DNA of 64,000 nucleotides from positions 12,661,563 through 12,725,562 of the forward strand of contig NC_057922.1 of assembly GCF_018873765.1 (NCBI RefSeq), read 5' to 3'. Under the pieces are notes generated by a model. It searched no databases. It had not been told where the DNA came from and saw only the letters and a program-made list of their open reading frames with translations. The translations under genes were made by a program, and so were the position numbers. This document shows positions 59,095 to 64,000 of this stretch, one piece after another; positions within the stretch are counted from its first letter, which is position 1, and the number at the start of each line of letters is the position of its first letter. This stretch comes from Telopea speciosissima (Eukaryota > Streptophyta > Magnoliopsida > Proteales > Proteaceae).

Positions 59095-59254
59095 TAGGGT
59101 TGATGTTCTCTGTGCTGCAGCAGCAAGCTTGCGTCCAGACACATGGGGGTGGTATTTCCACCATTCAGGGGGGTAGTGTGGTCATTTTGCCCACCCCCAT
59201 GTATCTTGGTGCAGCTTGTGTCCTCGACATGGAGAACATTTTGCCAATTAGAGG
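59095..59254. mobile_element. MITE with TTCTCTGTGC ends (family of 19236-19372)
   Basis: The left arm GATGTTCTCTGTGCTGCAG pairs with the right arm ending ATGGAGAACATTTTGCC. The middle has inverted CACATGGGGGTGG and CCACCCCCATGTA blocks around GGTCATTTTGCC. No target duplication was seen. Confidence 0.65.
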
Positions 59255-60800
59255 AATAATAGAAAATAATTTATTTGACGCCTAAACTTGCAGTATAGAC
59301 ATTAATGCAGGAATGTTTCACTTACCCTTTCGATATCGTTTGCATTCTTTCTCTTCCAATGGAAAAGCCAAAATTACTTGTGAGGGAAACAAGATCAATG
59401 CATGGATTTATCTCTTGAACCCATATATCCTTTGATCACATAGAACTGAAGCCAACATCATTTTGTGATTCTACTATTTTCTATTTCTAAATCTCTATAT
59501 TTATAGTCAACATTTTGATTCCATTTGATTGCAAGGGTCAAGGGAAGGGAAGTAATCCATTATTTCTCTCGTCTTTTTTTGTCTATTGAACAATATTCAT
59601 TGTCTCACGTAAAATAAAAACGCTATAGGAATTATTGGTGCATTGTTGCATAGAAATCAAAATAAGGAGTGTCAATCTTTGATAATTTTGTTATCGTCCA
59701 ATTGTTCCCAAATGGGTCTCCTCATTGGATCGGGATAGAGAGATTTATGAGTAAATAATTTCTATGGGGGACAAATGTCTGACCTGTCGATGCTTCCATA
59801 CATACTTCCATTGTCACCCCCTGCCCGTGCAGGGCTTCCATAATAGAGCCCATGTGAGGAAAAGATTGAGATAGGACTTGCTAAAACATTTCCCAAAAAA
59901 GAAAACAAGGCAAACCAGTCAACTATCAAGAGTATGGAAGATTGAAAATTTTCACTTCTCTTTCTTTTAAGGGCTCGTTTGTTTGCCAAATAAAAATGGG
60001 ATATGCAAAAAAGGGTAGAAAAAGTGTACTATTTTTCCACAAAATACCAAAGATGTGTGTGTTTGGCTATATGGGGTGGTGAATTTTGAGACAAGCTCAT
60101 TAAATGCAATATTCATGAAAAAATTACTTTTGAGTTTATCTCTCTCCTCTTCCTATTTCCTTTTGTTCCTATGAAATCTCACCCCATGTCCATCTCCTCT
60201 ATCTCCCATTAAATCCCGTCTCACTATAAAATGCATATTCCATTATTTCATTTCATTTATTTTTCTTGTCAACCCAACCCATATCATATGGACCCATCCT
60301 CACAAGTTTTCCACCCATTTTTATCCGACAAAGAAACGAGTTGTAATTTCCCATGCAACCAAGCCTTTTGAGTCTATTTGAAACCTTTGCAGACAACAGA
60401 ACTGTATAGACTATAGAGTGATGGGCCGAATGGCCGATGGGGGTCTAACAACCTAGGGGTAATTATGTGATTTCAGTAAAACACAAAATGGTCCTCCATA
60501 ATTGATACAGTTCCCCTCGCAGCATTGGGGCAGGCGACATCGATTACAGGAAAAGCAGTCAAAGTTGGGAATTTTTTAGACATGCGAGAAACAGAATTAC
60601 AGAAGAAGAAGAGAAGTCTACAGAACTCGAATTTTTTCACATAGAAAATCTTCGAATGGGGAAAAGAGAATGTCAGAGCCACGAAGCGAAGGATCTTAAA
60701 ACTTGATGGATCGGAGGAGTAGTTTAATGGAGAATTCGGTAAACCAGAACTCTTTTTCAACTTTCGACAACCGTCATTTGCTAAGCTTTCTTCTCTCTCA
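59255..60800. other. Intergenic region without a supported gene
   Basis: Only short open frames without domains. A 95-codon minus-strand frame at 60473-60760 overlaps the promoter-like region to the right and is not recognised. Confidence 0.4.
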
Positions 60801-60811
60801 CTCCCTTATCG

Positions 60812-61345
60812 ACCCACATTTTATATAGAAGCAGGGAAAGTTTCCTGTTCGGTAAATGGATTAGAGAGGGAGAGAGAAAATGAAAACGGAGTAGAGGAGT
60901 GGGTTTCAAAGCACTTCGTTTTTTTGGCCTTTTTAAAGACTTCAGAGATCCAATCGAAAACTAGCATTACCTGTCACAACAATCGAAGAAGAAGAAGACA
61001 AGCATTTCTAGGGTTTCACAGCTTGTTTTCTCTCAGATTTTAGCATCTAAAGGTGAGATTTTTTTTCCCTTCCTCCTTTATCGTCCTTTTCGATTCGGTT
61101 AAAGTCTTAAAAGATATTTCTTTATCCCTTTCTCTATTCACTCTAAAAATTTTCCTGTTTCAGTTTCCTTTCGTTGCAGTTGGCGGGAAAACGTCCCTCT
61201 CTGAAGCAGTTTCATTAAAAGGTGTTAGAACTGTGACCGATCTACATCTGCTTTTAAAGGAATCGACCTTTGATACGCCGGTGTGTGTATTACGCATACA
61301 GAAGAGTGCAGAAGCAGAACCTTCCTCAGATGAACAGTTCTGAAA
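60812..61345 (+). promoter_or_regulatory. Promoter and leader-like region of an unidentified transcript
   Basis: TTTTATATAGAAGC at about 60820 is a good TATA box. Downstream are a GAAGAAGAAGA leader tract, CTAGGGTTTC at 61010, a possible donor AAAG|GTGAGA at about 61051 and an acceptor TTGCAG|TTGGCG at about 61181. The following open frame (to 61343) shows no known domain and may be non-coding. This could be an orphaned promoter or the 5' end of a non-coding RNA; I infer this from layout only. Confidence 0.3.
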
Positions 61346-61661
61346 AGAAGTGAGTGCGCATTACGCAACGTGCGAACGTTAATCTGCTGCCCCGTTTCCA
61401 ACCCGTCCGGTCGTCCCTTGACGGTGGAAACTGGAAGCCATAGGTGGCAAGATTTTAACTTTAAAATAATAATTAAAAGGTAAAGGACAAAAGCGTGAAC
61501 AAGGGTGTAAATATCACGGGAAGAACTCAACTACCTATCTCTGTCTCTCTCATATCCTTCTGATCTTGCTAAAATGCGCGTGCTAAGCAGACACGCCACA
61601 GCTTCTTGAAGCGCACATTAGCATATTTTTGCGTATACCAGTAAAACTGTAAAATATTAAA

Positions 61662-61794
61662 GGAAAGCAGTTTTTTGTACAGGAGTGCTGGCGTAGTGTC
61701 TATCTCTCCTCTTTAAAATAAGGGGACAAATATGTCTTTTCACAAGAGGAGAAGAGAACCATAGGCCATATTTTCGGATAGAAAATATTTTCCC
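61662..61794. mobile_element. Mutator-like MITE, 133 bp (related to 15035 and 51339)
   Basis: The 9-bp flanks AATATTAAA and AAGATTAAA match at 8 of 9 positions (61653-61661 and 61795-61803). It starts GGAAAGCAGTTTTTTGTAC, close to one end of the 51339-51513 element, and carries GGAGTGCTGGCGTAG and the TTTAAAATAAGGGG core. The other end has diverged. Confidence 0.7.
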
Positions 61795-62302
61795 AAGATT
61801 AAAATAAATAAAAAATAAAAAGAAAAAAAATTAAATAATATTATTTTAAGAGAAAAAAAGCTATCTAGTTGCTTCCTACTTTTGAAAAATAAAAAAATTT
61901 CATCCATGTTGATATCCCTATGACTTATGTGTACTACTATTATTTTGGATAATAGTTTCTTGTCTAGGAGGGTGGCTCATGCGCTTGCACCGTTGTGTAT
62001 TCTCTTACTGTTCTCTATAAAATGATCTCCATGCCTCCCATGGATTGAATTGGGGGGGGGGGGGGTAGTGATTGGGTCTCGCAAGCCACGTTCCCAAACA
62101 GGAAACACTTCCCCATTTTATTTTATTTTATTGTTAGTCTATTGTAACGTTTTTAGTGAGGGTAATATCTATCATTTCACATGTGTATTCGGAAGTCGTA
62201 TAAGACAATGGCATGTTCTTTATTTTAAAATTCTCTTTTATCTCTTAAAAAGTTGTAAGAATAAGACGAAGAATAATGAAAAGCAAGTTATAATTTCTTA
62301 AT

Positions 62303-62418
62303 CGAAGGGGCTTGTCACAGGTGGGATGAGATGGATAAGGTGGTCCTTTCCCATGAGAAGGAGAGAGAGAAAGAGATAAACACATGTGGCACCCGGATGA
62401 CATATCCACCATTTTCCC
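62303..62418. mobile_element. Short Mutator-like MITE relic, 116 bp
   Basis: A perfect 9-bp duplication TTTCTTAAT flanks it (62294-62302 and 62419-62427). The interior contains the AGAGATAAACACATG module of the 15035/51339 family, but the terminal pairing is weak. Confidence 0.65.
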
Positions 62419-62427
62419 TTTCTTAAT

Positions 62428-63363
62428 TCATCATTTTGGTAACAAGAAACGCCTACTATAAAAAATAAAAATTTGATTTTCCTGCTTAAGTCTCTAAGTA
62501 AGGGATTTTTTTATAATATGTCCCTTACATTTTTTGCTTTATTAGTATAACACATTTTTTTCCCTCAAAGAAGCTAAATTCTGCCATATCATATAAAAAA
62601 TGCATTAAATGATGCATTAAATTTTTTTTCAATTTTTGAAAACCCTTTTTGACCCTGCAATATATATTATATCAAATAACTTTTAAGAATAAAATAAAAA
62701 GGCAATTAAAAGGATGTCTCAAGGTCTAACTTCTAAATACACACCCTTAGAGGTGTCATTTAAATAAGTTACCTTAAATAAAGAGATCTTCTTATTGACA
62801 CCCTTCAAGTTTCAAATAACTTATAACTTTATATTTTTTTTTATCGTTTTAATATGGCATAAAAATTTTCAAATCAAAGTAAAATATTATTTCACATATA
62901 TTAGAAAAATATGAATGAGAATAAGGATAATAAAATCCCTTTTTAACCCTTTTTGATTTTTTTAGTGATGAAATAGATGACAATATAAAGAGGGAGAGAG
63001 GGAGAATTAAAGGGTGGCTTCATGGTCTCTGGTAACATACACAGAGAATTAATAATAACTACCCAATAAGGATGATTGGGGAAGTATCAGAGATTTCAGA
63101 GCAGTTGCAGAAGGGGGGGCCTTTGGACTCTTTTTGAATAAATGTTTCCCTTGTTTTTACAGGAGAGAAGCGGTTGTCCTGCATTGGACCAAATCCCCTC
63201 ACACCTGTCCTCCTAAACTGTGTCCCTCTCTCTCTCTCTCTCCACCTTTTCTTCATCTTCTTTACTTCTGATATTATTTTCTTCACTGGGTATTTATCTT
63301 CTTCTCCTACTTGGTTTGGAGACTGGGAAACAGAGCAAACTTTGAGGAGCAGAGCCAGATAAA
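62428..63363 (+). other. 5' flank of the kinase gene
   Basis: AT-rich sequence without another gene. A CT-rich leader-like tract (63230-63245) and GGAGCAGAGCCAGATAAA directly before the ATG suggest a 5' UTR, but no transcription start can be fixed. Confidence 0.4.
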
Positions 63364-63951
63364 ATGCCCAACTTGTACCTTCGAAGTAGCAGCTTAAAAA
63401 GGCTGTTCTCGATTGGCCGTCGCAGTAGCTTTGAAGAGGTAGAGGTTTTGAAGGAAACTGGCACAACTGAGCATGATAGCAAACAAACCAAAGAAACCAC
63501 CTCCATTTCTCCAGTAGCAGAGCCATCTCCGAGACCCACTTGGAAATGCTTCTCTTATGAAGAGATTTTTGAAGCAACCAATGGGTTTAAAGCAGGTTTG
63601 TTTCTCAAACGGAAAAGCCCATTTTTGTTTATGTCATTTCATCTGTTTTTGTCTAGTTTTTACAGTTTTTGGTCGTTTTGCTTTGATGGGTATCAGAAAA
63701 TCTGGTTGGGAAAGGTGGGTATGGAGAGGTTTTCAAGGGAGTACTAGAAGGTGGACAAGAAATCGCTGTAAAAAGGCTAACCAGAGCTTGTTCAGAAGAA
63801 CAGAAAGAGAAGGAGTTCTTAACAGAGCTTGGAACAATCGGACATGTTCACCATCCAAACGTGACATCCTTGTTAGGTTGTTGTATCGACAATGACCTTC
63901 ATCTCATCTTTGAGTTCTCTTCACAAGGCTCTGTTGCTTCTCTTCTTCACG
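63364..63951 (+). CDS. Receptor-like cytoplasmic kinase, RBK/RLCK-VI type (5' part, runs off the window)
   Basis: Two exons are visible: 63364-63595 and 63697-63951, joined G|AA with standard GT-AG borders. The 162 residues seen comprise a Ser-rich N-terminus (SLKRLFSIGRRSSFEE), the CFSYEEIFEATNGF segment that precedes the kinase domain, the glycine loop VGKGGYGEVFKG, the catalytic lysine in EIAVKRL, and the start of the N-lobe helix and strands (GTIGHVHHPNVTSLLGCC, LHLIFEFSSQGS). There is no signal peptide or transmembrane segment, so it is cytosolic. This pattern fits class VI RLCKs such as the ROP-binding kinases RBK1 and RBK2. A donor follows at 63952 and the remaining exons lie beyond 64000. 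Confidence 0.88.
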
Positions 63952-64000
63952 GTAATTGAAGAAAACGGATTTCAAGCCTGTAACTTCCAGATCGTAATTA

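Overview
This is a window of plant nuclear DNA. The genes have spliced GT-AG introns, and the window encodes a VIN3-like PHD/VEL-domain Polycomb protein, a chloroplast Rubisco small subunit, an intronless PLS-class PPR protein, a U4/U6.U5 tri-snRNP 27 kDa protein and the start of a ROP-type receptor-like cytoplasmic kinase. The rest is AT-rich intergenic and intronic sequence full of transposable elements. It is an angiosperm; I cannot place the species from sequence alone.

Layout. 1-9.4 kb: no convincing gene, but a chain of small transposons: hAT-like elements with 8-bp target duplications, Mutator-like MITEs with 9-bp duplications, and a 5'-truncated LINE end. 9.98-28.9 kb (+): one VIN3-like gene with a 19-nt first coding exon, a large PHD exon, a 15.3-kb second intron packed with LTR-like repeats, MITEs and SINEs, and two final exons separated by a 99-nt in-frame intron. 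31.3-32.1 kb (-): rbcS of an unusual type. 33.0-34.6 kb (-): PPR gene. 35-45 kb: decayed repeats, including an RTE-like LINE interrupted by Ty3-type gag/protease sequence, and SINEs. 45.8-46.4 kb (-): SNRNP27. 46.7-49.7 kb: two Mutator-like elements almost back to back, one with arms of about 445 bp. 52.0-58.4 kb (+): a near full-length but inactivated L1-type LINE with ORF1, endonuclease, reverse transcriptase and RNase H. 58.6-62.4 kb: more MITEs and a promoter/leader-like region without a recognisable protein. 63.4 kb to the end (+): first two coding exons of an RBK-type kinase that runs off the window.

The five genes act in separate processes: Polycomb silencing and flowering, carbon fixation, organelle RNA processing, splicing, and ROP GTPase/kinase signalling. 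They form no operon-like unit. The main structural story is the MITE swarm: at least fourteen elements whose ends can be fixed to the base by 9-bp target duplications, two of them at the same relative position in two copies of one LTR-like repeat.
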